A stretch of DNA of 5,867 nt from Porticoccus sp. (lineage in GTDB: Bacteria > Pseudomonadota > Gammaproteobacteria > Pseudomonadales > Porticoccaceae). Both the position numbers and the translations under genes were made by a program. Of this stretch, positions 1-5,867 are shown piece after piece. Below the pieces are notes generated by a model, which did not search any database, had not been told where the DNA came from, and saw only the letters and a list, made by a program, of their open reading frames with translations. Each line of letters opens with the position of its first letter. Within the stretch, counting starts at the first letter, position 1. Location: NCBI GenBank assembly GCA_002685455.1, contig NYXF01000063.1, positions 6,049 through 11,915 on the forward strand. Direction: 5' to 3'.

Positions 1-312
1 ACTTGCTGGGCAAATAACCATTGACTCTGGAGCAGCGGATCCTGAAGCTACAGGTGAAAACCAATCTTTTGAGGTATTTACAATGATTTGTCCCGGTTCT
101 GCATCAAAATTTAGAGTTAAAAATTCCTCAAGTTTTGAGTCATCAGGGAAATCTAGATCGGTTTCTGTGGCAACAACAACTTGGGCAGCATGGGAAATTA
201 AAAAATGGATCCTAAAACCTTCCTGAACTAAACACTCGAGAAGCCTCAATCCGTATTGAGCGCCGGATGCACCTGTCATTGCTAATGTTATTGAACGTTG
301 GAACTTAAACAT
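1..312 (-). CDS. ubiX: Flavin prenyltransferase UbiX, N-terminal part (cut by window edge)
   Basis: UbiX joins a dimethylallyl group to FMN. The product, prenyl-FMN, is the cofactor of UbiD-type decarboxylases, including the 4-hydroxy-3-polyprenylbenzoate decarboxylase of ubiquinone synthesis. The enzyme is cytoplasmic. Reading the minus strand from ATG 312-310 gives 104 residues open to the window edge. Visible motifs are LAMTGASGAQYGLRLLE (residues 10-26, FMN-binding Rossmann start), FLISHAAQ (37-44), ATETD (48-52) and the loop ASGSAAPESMVICPAS (89-104). S16 and E50 match active-site positions known in the family. Family members are about 190-210 residues, so roughly half is missing, including the later catalytic Lys/Glu and C-terminal Tyr/Arg. 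The family often reads ICPCS where this protein has ICPAS. The start is supported by GAGGAG (318-323) five bases upstream, inside the end of mpl. Translation is probably coupled to mpl through the TAATG overlap. Confidence 0.93.
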   Translation of the reverse strand, partial: MFKFQRSITLAMTGASGAQYGLRLLECLVQEGFRIHFLISHAAQVVVATETDLDFPDDSKLEEFLTLNFDAEPGQIIVNTSKDWFSPVASGSAAPESMVICPAS

Positions 313-323
313 TACTGCTCCTC
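310..323 (-). promoter_or_regulatory. ubiX ribosome binding site and TAATG stop-start overlap with mpl
   Basis: On the minus strand the end of mpl reads GAGGAG, CAG, then TAA, with the last A of the stop also the first A of the ubiX ATG. GAGGAG at 318-323 is a strong Shine-Dalgarno sequence, placed five bases before the ATG and used at the same time as mpl codons. This fixes the ubiX start and points to translational coupling, with ribosomes ending mpl able to reinitiate on ubiX. Confidence 0.8.
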
Positions 324-1697
324 AAATGTTATATTGTTAAAATTTCTCTTTATTTCCTTGGTCAGTTTGGTATGTAACCCCTGAAAAGCACCATTGCTCA
401 TTACGACAATATGAGTTGGACCAGAAATACTAGCTAATGCTTTATATACAAGTTGGTCGATATCATTAGAAATGTATATTTGATTAAAGCTTTTATCAAG
501 AACATCCTTTATTGACCAATCTATTTCTTCAGGCTCATACCATAGAACCTCATCTGCAAGCTTGACGGCCTCAACCATCTCATTTTTAAAGATACCTTTT
601 TTCATTGTGTTTGAGCGAGGCTCTATAACAGCAACTATTCTATCACTTACCACCCTGCATCTCAGGCCCTTCAGGGTAGCCGAAATAGCTGTGGGATGAT
701 GAGCGAAATCGTCATATACAGTTACATGATCTATTTCTAATATCTTCTCCATACGTCGCTTGACGCCAAGAAAAGCACATAATGCTTCACAAGATAGATT
801 TGGCTCAACTCCGATGTGATTCGCAGCTGCAATCGCAGCTAGTCCGTTCCTCGCATTGTGATTTCCAGTTTGCGTCCATGAAACAGTCCCCTTAGTTACA
901 CCTTTGTGCATAACAGAAAATACCGAGCTACTATTATCTTTGAACTCAAAGTTCCAATCCTTTCCTTTACCCATATATTCAGTATCTGACCAGCATCCTA
1001 GATCCGTCACTTCGCTTATATTTGAATCGCCTGACGGAGCAATAATCAATCCATTACTAGGAATAGTTCTAATTAGGTTGTGGAATTGCATCTGTATATC
1101 GCTAATATCCTCAAAGATATCTGCATGGTCAAATTCTAAATTATTTAATACAGCAGTTCGCGGACGATAGTGGACAAACTTAGAGCGCTTATCAAAAAAA
1201 GCAGTATCATATTCGTCTGCTTCAATAACAAAAAATTTAGAGTCTCCTATTCGTGCTGATATATCAAAGTTTTTTGGTATTCCGCCAATTAGAAAACCAG
1301 GATTCATACCGGCATATTCGAGAATCCAAGCGAGCATACTAGATGTTGAGGTTTTGCCATGCGTTCCAGCTATCGCTAAAGCCCATTTATCTTTGAGGAG
1401 ATGATCGTACAACCACTGGGGTCCAGATGTATATCTTAATTTATTTGTGAGCATATATTCTACAGCAGGATTTCCGCGAGACATCGCATTACCTACGATC
1501 ACCATATCTGGAGCGGGGGTAAACTGTGAAAGATCACTATACCCTTCAGTTAAGTTGATTCTCGATTGCTGGAGTTGTGTGCTCATTGGAGGGTACATAT
1601 TGGCATCACTACCAGATACTTCATGCCCTAGAGTTTTAGCAAGCTGCGCCAAAGAACCCATAAAAGTTCCGCAAACTCCTAAAATGTGAATATGCAT
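312..1697 (-). CDS. mpl: UDP-N-acetylmuramate:L-alanyl-gamma-D-glutamyl-meso-diaminopimelate ligase (Mpl)
   Basis: Mpl is a cytoplasmic ATP-dependent ligase of peptidoglycan recycling. It attaches the recovered tripeptide L-Ala-gamma-D-Glu-meso-DAP to UDP-MurNAc, bypassing the stepwise MurC/D/E reactions. The 461 residues match the usual length (about 457 in E. coli) and the Mur-ligase three-domain order. The UDP-binding N-domain begins HILGVCGTFMGSLA (4-17) and contains GSDANMYPPMS (29-39). The central ATPase domain has the P-loop AGTHGKTST (110-118), EADEYD (159-164), NNLEFDHADIF (185-195) and GNHNARNG (278-285). The C-terminal domain has KRRME (313-317), YDDFAHHPTA (328-337), EPRSNTMK (359-366) and MSNGAFQG (433-440). 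GTFMGSLA, YPPMS and the DDFAHHPTA/EPRSNTMK pairing separate Mpl from MurC. No key residue appears lost. The start has a modest AGGT (1706-1709) eight bases upstream. The gene is first in a unit with ubiX; the same mpl-ubiX adjacency is known in Pseudomonas aeruginosa. Confidence 0.97.
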   Translation of the reverse strand: MHIHILGVCGTFMGSLAQLAKTLGHEVSGSDANMYPPMSTQLQQSRINLTEGYSDLSQFTPAPDMVIVGNAMSRGNPAVEYMLTNKLRYTSGPQWLYDHLLKDKWALAIAGTHGKTSTSSMLAWILEYAGMNPGFLIGGIPKNFDISARIGDSKFFVIEADEYDTAFFDKRSKFVHYRPRTAVLNNLEFDHADIFEDISDIQMQFHNLIRTIPSNGLIIAPSGDSNISEVTDLGCWSDTEYMGKGKDWNFEFKDNSSSVFSVMHKGVTKGTVSWTQTGNHNARNGLAAIAAANHIGVEPNLSCEALCAFLGVKRRMEKILEIDHVTVYDDFAHHPTAISATLKGLRCRVVSDRIVAVIEPRSNTMKKGIFKNEMVEAVKLADEVLWYEPEEIDWSIKDVLDKSFNQIYISNDIDQLVYKALASISGPTHIVVMSNGAFQGLHTKLTKEIKRNFNNITFEEQ

Positions 1698-1726
1698 ACC
1701 GATATACCTGCACTACAAATTGCCCA

Positions 1727-1755
1727 ATTATACATAGAGCAACATAACTGAATTT
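1727..1755 (-). promoter_or_regulatory. Candidate sigma-70 promoter for mpl-ubiX
   Basis: On the minus strand there is a perfect TATAAT at 1732-1727, about 30 bases before the mpl ATG. This would start transcription near position 1720 and leave a short leader of about 20-25 bases. The -35 region is poor: at 17-bp spacing the hexamer is AAATTC (1755-1750), so the promoter would rely mainly on its -10 or on an activator. The call rests on the hexamer match and position only. Confidence 0.45.
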
Positions 1756-1771
1756 AAACTTGATGCAAACC

Positions 1772-1799
1772 TTGATTGGAAAAAATTTTAATATATATA
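1772..1799 (+). promoter_or_regulatory. Candidate promoter for the phosphofructokinase gene
   Basis: TTGATT (1772-1777) serves as a -35 with a 16-bp AT-rich spacer to TATATA (1794-1799); each hexamer matches four of six consensus bases. A start near 1806 would put the hairpin at 1811-1834 at the very 5' end of the message. The run of alternating T and A (about 1790-1800) makes several -10 registers possible, so the exact site is uncertain. A second CTTGAT (1759-1764) lies exactly 12 bp upstream of the CTTGAT at 1771-1776 that overlaps the -35. Confidence 0.35.
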
Positions 1800-1810
1800 T
1801 AGATTAAATT

Positions 1811-1834
1811 ATAAGGTTTACAAATAAACCTTAT
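1811..1834 (+). repeat. Perfect 10-bp inverted repeat with 4-base loop in the divergent region
   Basis: ATAAGGTTTA (1811-1820), loop CAAA, then TAAACCTTAT (1825-1834) form a perfect dyad. It lies just downstream of the predicted start of the phosphofructokinase transcript. There it could act as a 5' stabilising stem, a translation-modulating structure or a repressor operator. A third copy of the half-site core AAACCTT lies at 1767-1773, overlapping the putative -35. No run of T follows on either strand, so it does not look like an intrinsic terminator. The structure is certain; its role is inferred. Confidence 0.6.
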
Positions 1835-1908
1835 TAAATATGCAACAAACTGCTACTTTAAAGTATCATTACTATGATTTTAAATATTGCCTTCAGCGAG
1901 TGATAGCT

Positions 1909-3186
1909 ATGCACAAGAGCACGATAGAAAAGAAGAATGTATTTTATGCCCAATCGGGGGGTGTAACTGCGGTAATTAACGCAACCGCTTGTGGTCTCAT
2001 TGAGGCAACTCGCGAGCACTCAGATAAAATCGGTAATGTTTATGCTGGATACAATGGGATATTAGGTGCTCTTCGAGAGGAACTAATTGATACAAGCAAA
2101 GAGTCAGACGATGCAATAGCTAGCTTGCGATATACCCCATCTGGAGCCTTTGGATCATGTCGCTATAAACTCAAAAACTTTGAAGATAGTAAGGCTGAAT
2201 ATAAACGGTTAATTCAGGTCTTTAAGGCGCATAATATTGGATATTTTTTTTATAATGGTGGCGGAGATTCTGCTGATACTTGTCTTAAAGTATCGCAAAT
2301 ATCAAAACAGATGGGTTACCCAATTCAGGCCATACATATACCAAAAACAGTCGATAATGATCTGCCATTTACTGATAATTGTCCTGGTTTTGGTTCTGTT
2401 GCCAAATATATTGCCGTATCAACTAAGGAAGCCAGTTTAGATATAGCGTCAATGTGTGAGACTTCAACTAAAGTATTTATTCTTGAGGTTATGGGCAGAC
2501 ATGCTGGTTGGATCGCTGCTGCAAGTGCACTTGCAGCAGAAAAAGCTGGAGATCCTCCTCATATCATCCTGTTTCCTGAGGTACCTTTTTCAGGTCAAAG
2601 TTTTCTTGATAAAGTAGAGAAGACTGTATTAAGAGAAGGATATTGTGTAGTCGTTGCATCGGAGGGCACAAAGTACTTAGATGGTAAGTTCATTTCAGGT
2701 TCAACAAATAAAGATGCATTTGGACATCATCAACTTGGAGGGTTGGCTCCAACACTTGCAAATATGATTAAAAGTTCTCTAGGTTATAAATATCACTGGG
2801 CTCTTGCGGACTATTTACAACGATCTGCACGGCATATTGCATCTGCTACAGATGTTGCTCAAGCTTATGCTGTCGGTCGCACAGCAGTTGAATATGCTCT
2901 TGCAGGGAAAAACTCGGTAATGGTAACAATTGAGCGAAAAGAGGGTAATATTTACTCATGGGATTTAGGGGAAGCCGAACTTGCTGATATAGCAAATCAA
3001 GAAAAAAAAATGCCAAAAAACTTTATTACTGCTGATGGTTTCGGTGTAACAAAAGAGGGTATTAATTACCTTTCCCCTCTTATTCAAGGGGAAGACTACC
3101 CACCTTATAAAAATGGTATACCTATATATAAAAAATTAGACAATAATTTTGTTAAGAAAAAACTTAAGGAGTCTTTTAAGGTATAA
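1909..3186 (+). CDS. pfp: Pyrophosphate-dependent 6-phosphofructokinase (diphosphate--fructose-6-phosphate 1-phosphotransferase)
   Basis: This cytoplasmic enzyme reversibly phosphorylates fructose 6-phosphate to fructose 1,6-bisphosphate using pyrophosphate, so it can serve glycolysis and gluconeogenesis. Read from ATG 1909 the protein has 425 residues. Motifs are FYAQSGGVTAVINA (12-25, phosphate-donor loop), YNGGGDSADTC (115-125), PKTVDNDLP (145-153, catalytic Asp of TVDND), VMGRHAGWIAA (194-204, sugar-phosphate binding), SEGTKY (251-256) and YLQRSARH (302-309). Two residues predict the donor. The Asp of GGGDS replaces the Gly that ATP enzymes have in GGxGS, and the Lys of PKTVDND replaces the Gly of GTIDND. 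In this superfamily both changes mark PPi dependence. An in-frame ATG at 1840 would add 23 residues, but these lie outside the conserved family, have no Shine-Dalgarno sequence and start just after the hairpin. I prefer 1909, although its own ribosome site (GCGAG) is weak; GTG 1900 is a further option. No neighbour shares its pathway. Confidence 0.93.
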   Translation: MHKSTIEKKNVFYAQSGGVTAVINATACGLIEATREHSDKIGNVYAGYNGILGALREELIDTSKESDDAIASLRYTPSGAFGSCRYKLKNFEDSKAEYKRLIQVFKAHNIGYFFYNGGGDSADTCLKVSQISKQMGYPIQAIHIPKTVDNDLPFTDNCPGFGSVAKYIAVSTKEASLDIASMCETSTKVFILEVMGRHAGWIAAASALAAEKAGDPPHIILFPEVPFSGQSFLDKVEKTVLREGYCVVVASEGTKYLDGKFISGSTNKDAFGHHQLGGLAPTLANMIKSSLGYKYHWALADYLQRSARHIASATDVAQAYAVGRTAVEYALAGKNSVMVTIERKEGNIYSWDLGEAELADIANQEKKMPKNFITADGFGVTKEGINYLSPLIQGEDYPPYKNGIPIYKKLDNNFVKKKLKESFKV

Positions 3187-3262
3187 GATTTTTTTAGTTT
3201 CGAGATCTTAAGCAATTTTAAAGAAGGAATAATCATAGAGTGTATGAAAGATATAATTTCGT

Positions 3263-3290
3263 TTGATAGCTGAGAAATTTATTCTATATT
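3263..3290 (+). promoter_or_regulatory. Candidate sigma-70 promoter for the RND exporter gene
   Basis: TTGATA (3263-3268) and TATATT (3285-3290), each one mismatch from consensus, are separated by 16 bp. Transcription would start near 3297, giving a leader of about 80 bases. This is the best two-hexamer match in the 190-bp spacer after pfp, and it suggests the exporter is transcribed independently. The spacer contains no credible gene. Confidence 0.45.
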
Positions 3291-3332
3291 GATACATATA
3301 AAATTCCAGAATGGTGCTCTATTGAAAGTTTC

Positions 3333-3341
3333 TGTCATAAT
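3333..3341 (+). promoter_or_regulatory. Alternative extended -10 element upstream of the RND exporter gene
   Basis: TGTCATAAT (3333-3341) has the TGn extension followed by CATAAT, one mismatch from the consensus -10. Extended -10 promoters can work without a good -35, and none is obvious here. It would start transcription near 3348, about 30 bases before the ATG. It may be a second promoter or the real one in place of 3263-3290. Confidence 0.3.
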
Positions 3342-3364
3342 ATACAACTTATTTATAAAAACAA

Positions 3365-3369
3365 AAGGA
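3365..3369 (+). promoter_or_regulatory. Ribosome binding site of the RND exporter gene
   Basis: AAGGA lies seven bases before ATG 3377, which is good spacing. It fixes the start, together with the fact that the first hydrophobic segment begins about residue 15, as usual for RND exporters. Confidence 0.75.
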
Positions 3370-3376
3370 TAGCCAG

Positions 3377-5848
3377 ATGTCTAAAAGGTTGTTAGAAGTC
3401 TACGAGAGTTCAATTTTACTTCGACCAGTTGCATCCATAGCATTTGTAATATTGATTGCTATCATAATGGCATTTGGTCTTCCTAATTTCAAATTAGACG
3501 CTTCTGCAGATTCACTGACTTTAGAAAATGATACAGCTCTTGCGTATTATCGTGAATCACTTCAGAAATATGGAAGTAGTGACTTTCTTGTAGTTACATA
3601 CACCCCCCATACGGGTGATTTATTTGATGATAAATCACTTCAAATTCTTGATAAAATGCATAAAGAACTTGAAAAAGTTGACGGTGTAGCGAAGGTGCTT
3701 TCTATGATGAATGTGCCGTTATTATATAGCCCACAGATTTCTGCGTCAGAGCTCAAGGATCCGCCAAGGACTCTATCTCTTCCAGATATTGATAAAAATA
3801 TGGTTCGCAAAGAATTTCTTGAGAGTCCTATCTATAAGAACCTCATTCTAAGTAAGGATGGGCAAACTACAGCGTTGCTTGCCACTATGAAGCTAGATAA
3901 TAAGTACTTATCATTAGTGAATACTCGTGATGCTCTTAGAATCAAAAGAGACAAAGATGGTTTAGAGCCTGAAGAGATTATCGAATTAGAAAATGTAAGT
4001 AAACGCTTCCTTGATTACCGCACCCTTCGTGCTGCAGAAGAACGTCAAAGAGTTGCTGAAATTCGCGAGAGAATGTCAAAGTTTAAAGTTGATGCTCAAG
4101 TTTTTCTTGGTGGTCCTAGTATGATAACAGCTGACATGGTCGACTTTATTAAAAGTGATCTAAAGGTTTTTGGTACTGGAATCTTACTGTTCATAATTGC
4201 GACTTTGGCTGTTATTTTTAGACAGTTACGCTGGGTTATACTTCCTCTTATTACCTGTGTTTTAGCTGTAGAGATAATACTCGGGTACCTAAGTTGGATT
4301 GACTGGCGTCTAACCGTTATCTCTTCTAACTTTGTATCACTATTATTAATAATAACTTTAGCATTAACAATCCACTTAATTGTTCGCTATAGAGAGCTTT
4401 TAAGGGACGGCCCCGACAGAAGCCAACTTGATCTAGTTCGCGATACAGTTAGCCATATGATCCTGCCATGTTTTTATACAGTTTTAACTACAGTAGTTGC
4501 CTTTGTTTCTCTAGTTGTAAGTGATATTCGACCAGTAATTGATTTTGGCTGGATGATGACAATGGGTATTGTATTAGCACTTTTCCTTGCATTTATAATT
4601 ATACCAGCAGGAATGATGATACTAGGCAAAGCAAAAAATACTGATACAGGAGATAATTCTGCTACTTTTACACTTCGTTTCTCAAACTTTACCGAAAGAT
4701 ACGGAGGTATAGTATTGTCTCTATCTTTAATCGCTGGGATCGTAAGTGCGTGGGGCATATCTCAACTCAAAGTCGAGAATCGTTTCATAGATTATTTTCG
4801 ATCCCATACAGAAATACATCAGGGTTTAGCGTTAATTGATAAGAAATTAGGTGGAACAACTCCTCTTGAAATTATTTTAAACGCTCCGCCAGTTGAAGAC
4901 GACGGCTCTTTGAGTTTTGATGAAATAATGGCAACTAGTGGAGAGTCTAAAACTTCTACAGCTGATGATCCTTATGGAGATCCATTTGGTGGAGCATATG
5001 AAAATAGTGGTGAGGAAAACGTTTCAGAGAGTAAAGAATCGTATGATCCGTTTGCTGGAATGTACGAGGAAGATAATGAAACCTCAGCCTCAGAAGATAC
5101 TGAAGCATATGATCCGTTTGCTGGAATGTACGAGGAAGAAGAGACAGATTCAACAGATTCTTTTGCTGATAGCGATATTATTGGGGTTACGCAAGTGGAT
5201 GTAGTTGAAGATAGTTACTGGCTGACGAGCGCTGGTATAGAAGATATAAGAAAAATACATCTTTACCTGGAGTCACTACCAGAAATTGGTAGAGTTGATT
5301 CTCTTGTTACAGTTACAGATGTTGCTTCTGATCTCACCGGCCATAAACTTAATGATCTTGAGCTAGCATTTATGTCTTTGATGCTTTCAGAAGAAAATAA
5401 AGAGTTTCTATTAGATCCTTATATAGATGAAAAGAATAATCAGGCCAGAATAACTATGCGCGTGAATGAAACACAAGGAGAGTTAAATCGACAAGAGCTA
5501 CTTGAAAAAATTCGTGCATTTGCTATTGATGAAGCTGGATTTACCGAAGAACAGTTAAATTTCACAGGTATACTAGTTTTATATAATAACATGTTACAGA
5601 GCCTATTTAATTCTCAGATCATGACATTGGGTACGGTGTTTATTGGAATAATGACAATGTTTATGATCTTGTTCCGTTCAGTACCAATATCTCTGATTGC
5701 TATAACACCTAACTTTTTAGCCGCAGGAGTCGTGCTTGGGGGTATGGGTGTAGCTGGAATACCTCTCGATATGATGACAATTACAATTGCTGCGATCACA
5801 GTAGGGATTGGAGTTGACCATGCGATTCATTATATAACTAGATTTTAA
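3377..5848 (+). CDS. RND/MMPL superfamily exporter, probably truncated by an in-frame stop in transmembrane segment 10
   Basis: This is a predicted inner-membrane, proton-driven exporter of the COG1033/MMPL (Patched-like) type; its substrate cannot be told from sequence. The 823 residues follow the duplicated RND plan. First half: TM1 (about 15-37), a periplasmic domain (38-258) with a charged helical stretch (about 183-236), then TM2-6 (about 262-281, 285-306, 312-336, 360-382, 387-416). Second half: TM7 (about 443-463), a second periplasmic domain (464-745), then TM8-10 (about 747-766, 769-790, 796-820). The motif GIGVDHAIHYITRF (810-823) is the second-half RND signature with Asp814; the matching first-half position in TLALTIHLIVRYRE (327-340) is Ala329. 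TM11-12 and the C-terminus are absent because TAA 5846-5848 follows TRF at once, while the same frame continues as REFAID. Residues 505-600 are acidic and repetitive. The protein as drawn is probably non-functional unless the stop is read through or is an error. It is transcribed alone as far as the window shows. Confidence 0.88.
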   Translation: MSKRLLEVYESSILLRPVASIAFVILIAIIMAFGLPNFKLDASADSLTLENDTALAYYRESLQKYGSSDFLVVTYTPHTGDLFDDKSLQILDKMHKELEKVDGVAKVLSMMNVPLLYSPQISASELKDPPRTLSLPDIDKNMVRKEFLESPIYKNLILSKDGQTTALLATMKLDNKYLSLVNTRDALRIKRDKDGLEPEEIIELENVSKRFLDYRTLRAAEERQRVAEIRERMSKFKVDAQVFLGGPSMITADMVDFIKSDLKVFGTGILLFIIATLAVIFRQLRWVILPLITCVLAVEIILGYLSWIDWRLTVISSNFVSLLLIITLALTIHLIVRYRELLRDGPDRSQLDLVRDTVSHMILPCFYTVLTTVVAFVSLVVSDIRPVIDFGWMMTMGIVLALFLAFIIIPAGMMILGKAKNTDTGDNSATFTLRFSNFTERYGGIVLSLSLIAGIVSAWGISQLKVENRFIDYFRSHTEIHQGLALIDKKLGGTTPLEIILNAPPVEDDGSLSFDEIMATSGESKTSTADDPYGDPFGGAYENSGEENVSESKESYDPFAGMYEEDNETSASEDTEAYDPFAGMYEEEETDSTDSFADSDIIGVTQVDVVEDSYWLTSAGIEDIRKIHLYLESLPEIGRVDSLVTVTDVASDLTGHKLNDLELAFMSLMLSEENKEFLLDPYIDEKNNQARITMRVNETQGELNRQELLEKIRAFAIDEAGFTEEQLNFTGILVLYNNMLQSLFNSQIMTLGTVFIGIMTMFMILFRSVPISLIAITPNFLAAGVVLGGMGVAGIPLDMMTITIAAITVGIGVDHAIHYITRF
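4976..5137 (+). repeat. Acidic repeat in the second periplasmic loop of the exporter (32-bp exact duplication plus one diverged copy)
   Basis: Bases 5042-5073 and 5108-5139 are identical over 32 positions at a 66-base (22-codon) spacing. They encode YDPFAGMYEE at residues 556-565 and 578-587. A diverged earlier copy, GDPFGGAYEN (534-543, bases 4976-5005), precedes them, with Asp/Glu/Ser/Thr-rich linkers between. The spacing is a multiple of three, so copy number can change without breaking the frame. Related exporters often carry a low-complexity acidic stretch here, but the exact DNA identity of two copies points to a recent duplication. Confidence 0.85.
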
Positions 5849-5867
5849 CGAGAGTTTGCAATTGATC
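5846..5867 (+). other. In-frame stop and continuing exporter reading frame at the window end
   Basis: After TAA (5846-5848) the exporter frame reads CGA GAG TTT GCA ATT GAT, that is REFAID, up to the window edge. RND exporters of this type typically continue from HYIxRF with xxEFA-like residues after the signature, so this looks like gene sequence beyond a premature stop, not intergenic DNA. CAA (Gln) or AAA (Lys) would become TAA by one base change. Only 19 bases follow the stop, so whether the frame stays open for the missing TM11-12 cannot be seen. Confidence 0.6.

Noticed and set aside
904..1170. Plus-strand open frame of 88 codons opposite mpl (and a similar one at 1447-1689)
   Set aside because: Both lie wholly antisense to the well-conserved mpl gene and their translations resemble no family I know.
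1790..1801. Alternating TA run as a microsatellite or an origin-like AT-rich element
   Set aside because: It is short, has no DnaA-box cluster around it, and is adequately explained as AT-rich promoter spacer.
2237..2440. Plus-strand 67-codon frame within pfp
   Set aside because: It overlaps the catalytic core of pfp in a shifted frame and has no independent support.
3163..3210. Possible intrinsic terminator after pfp: short inverted repeats and a run of seven T (3189-3195)
   Set aside because: The stems are only 4-6 bp, AT-rich and poorly placed relative to the T run, so I do not call a terminator.
3244..3273. Tiny frame ATG-to-TGA encoding MKDIISFDS in the pfp-exporter spacer, as a possible leader peptide
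   Set aside because: It has only nine codons and a poorly placed ribosome site, it overlaps the predicted -35, and no attenuator structure follows it.
4474..4758. Minus-strand open frame of 94 codons, and another at 5614-5799
   Set aside because: Both lie opposite transmembrane segments of the exporter; such antisense frames are common where hydrophobic codons are dense.
4938..5204. Overlapping frames on both strands inside the exporter's acidic repeat, with repeated peptides such as IRLLECTRK and LPRTFQQTDH
   Set aside because: The repeated peptides are the 32-bp DNA repeat read in wrong frames; the exporter frame explains the region.
5840..5867. Explaining the exporter stop by a single-base frameshift in the T run (5843-5846)
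   Set aside because: Dropping one T gives RFNESLQLI, which fits the family less well than the in-frame REFAID after the stop, so a substitution is preferred. It is not fully excluded.

Overview
The window reads as ordinary chromosome from an AT-rich gammaproteobacterium. The main evidence is the minus-strand pair mpl-ubiX. Both products resemble gammaproteobacterial proteins: Mpl is close to the E. coli form, and UbiX is close to the Pseudomonas form as I remember it. The pyrophosphate-type phosphofructokinase is common in marine, methylotrophic and sulfur-oxidising Proteobacteria, so a free-living aquatic lineage is plausible. The sequence does not fix the genus. I see no mobile elements, CRISPR arrays, tRNA or rRNA genes.

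Layout. On the minus strand, mpl (1697-312, murein-peptide recycling ligase) runs into ubiX (312-1, flavin prenyltransferase, cut by the window edge). Their stop and start codons overlap as TAATG, so they form one transcription unit. A divergent intergenic region follows (about 1698-1908). It holds a -10 element for mpl, a candidate promoter for the rightward gene and a perfect 10-bp hairpin. On the plus strand, a pyrophosphate-dependent phosphofructokinase gene occupies 1909-3186, with an in-frame upstream ATG at 1840. After a 190-bp spacer with two candidate promoters comes a large RND/MMPL-type exporter gene (3377-5848). It almost fills the rest of the window.

The most interesting point is the end of the exporter. 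Its reading frame stops at TAA 5846-5848, directly after the conserved GVDHAIHYITRF motif of transmembrane segment 10. The same frame continues after the stop as REFAID, which is what this family normally has at that position. The gene therefore looks interrupted by one nonsense codon (or a sequencing error), losing the last two transmembrane segments. The exporter also carries an acidic periplasmic insertion with a DNA-identical 32-bp duplication encoding YDPFAGMYEE.

The genes do not form one pathway. mpl and ubiX are co-transcribed but functionally separate (wall recycling; prenyl-FMN cofactor for ubiquinone synthesis). The phosphofructokinase is glycolysis/gluconeogenesis, and the exporter has no assignable substrate. 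I found no convincing new multi-gene system; the notable items are the interrupted exporter, its repeat and the structured divergent promoter region.
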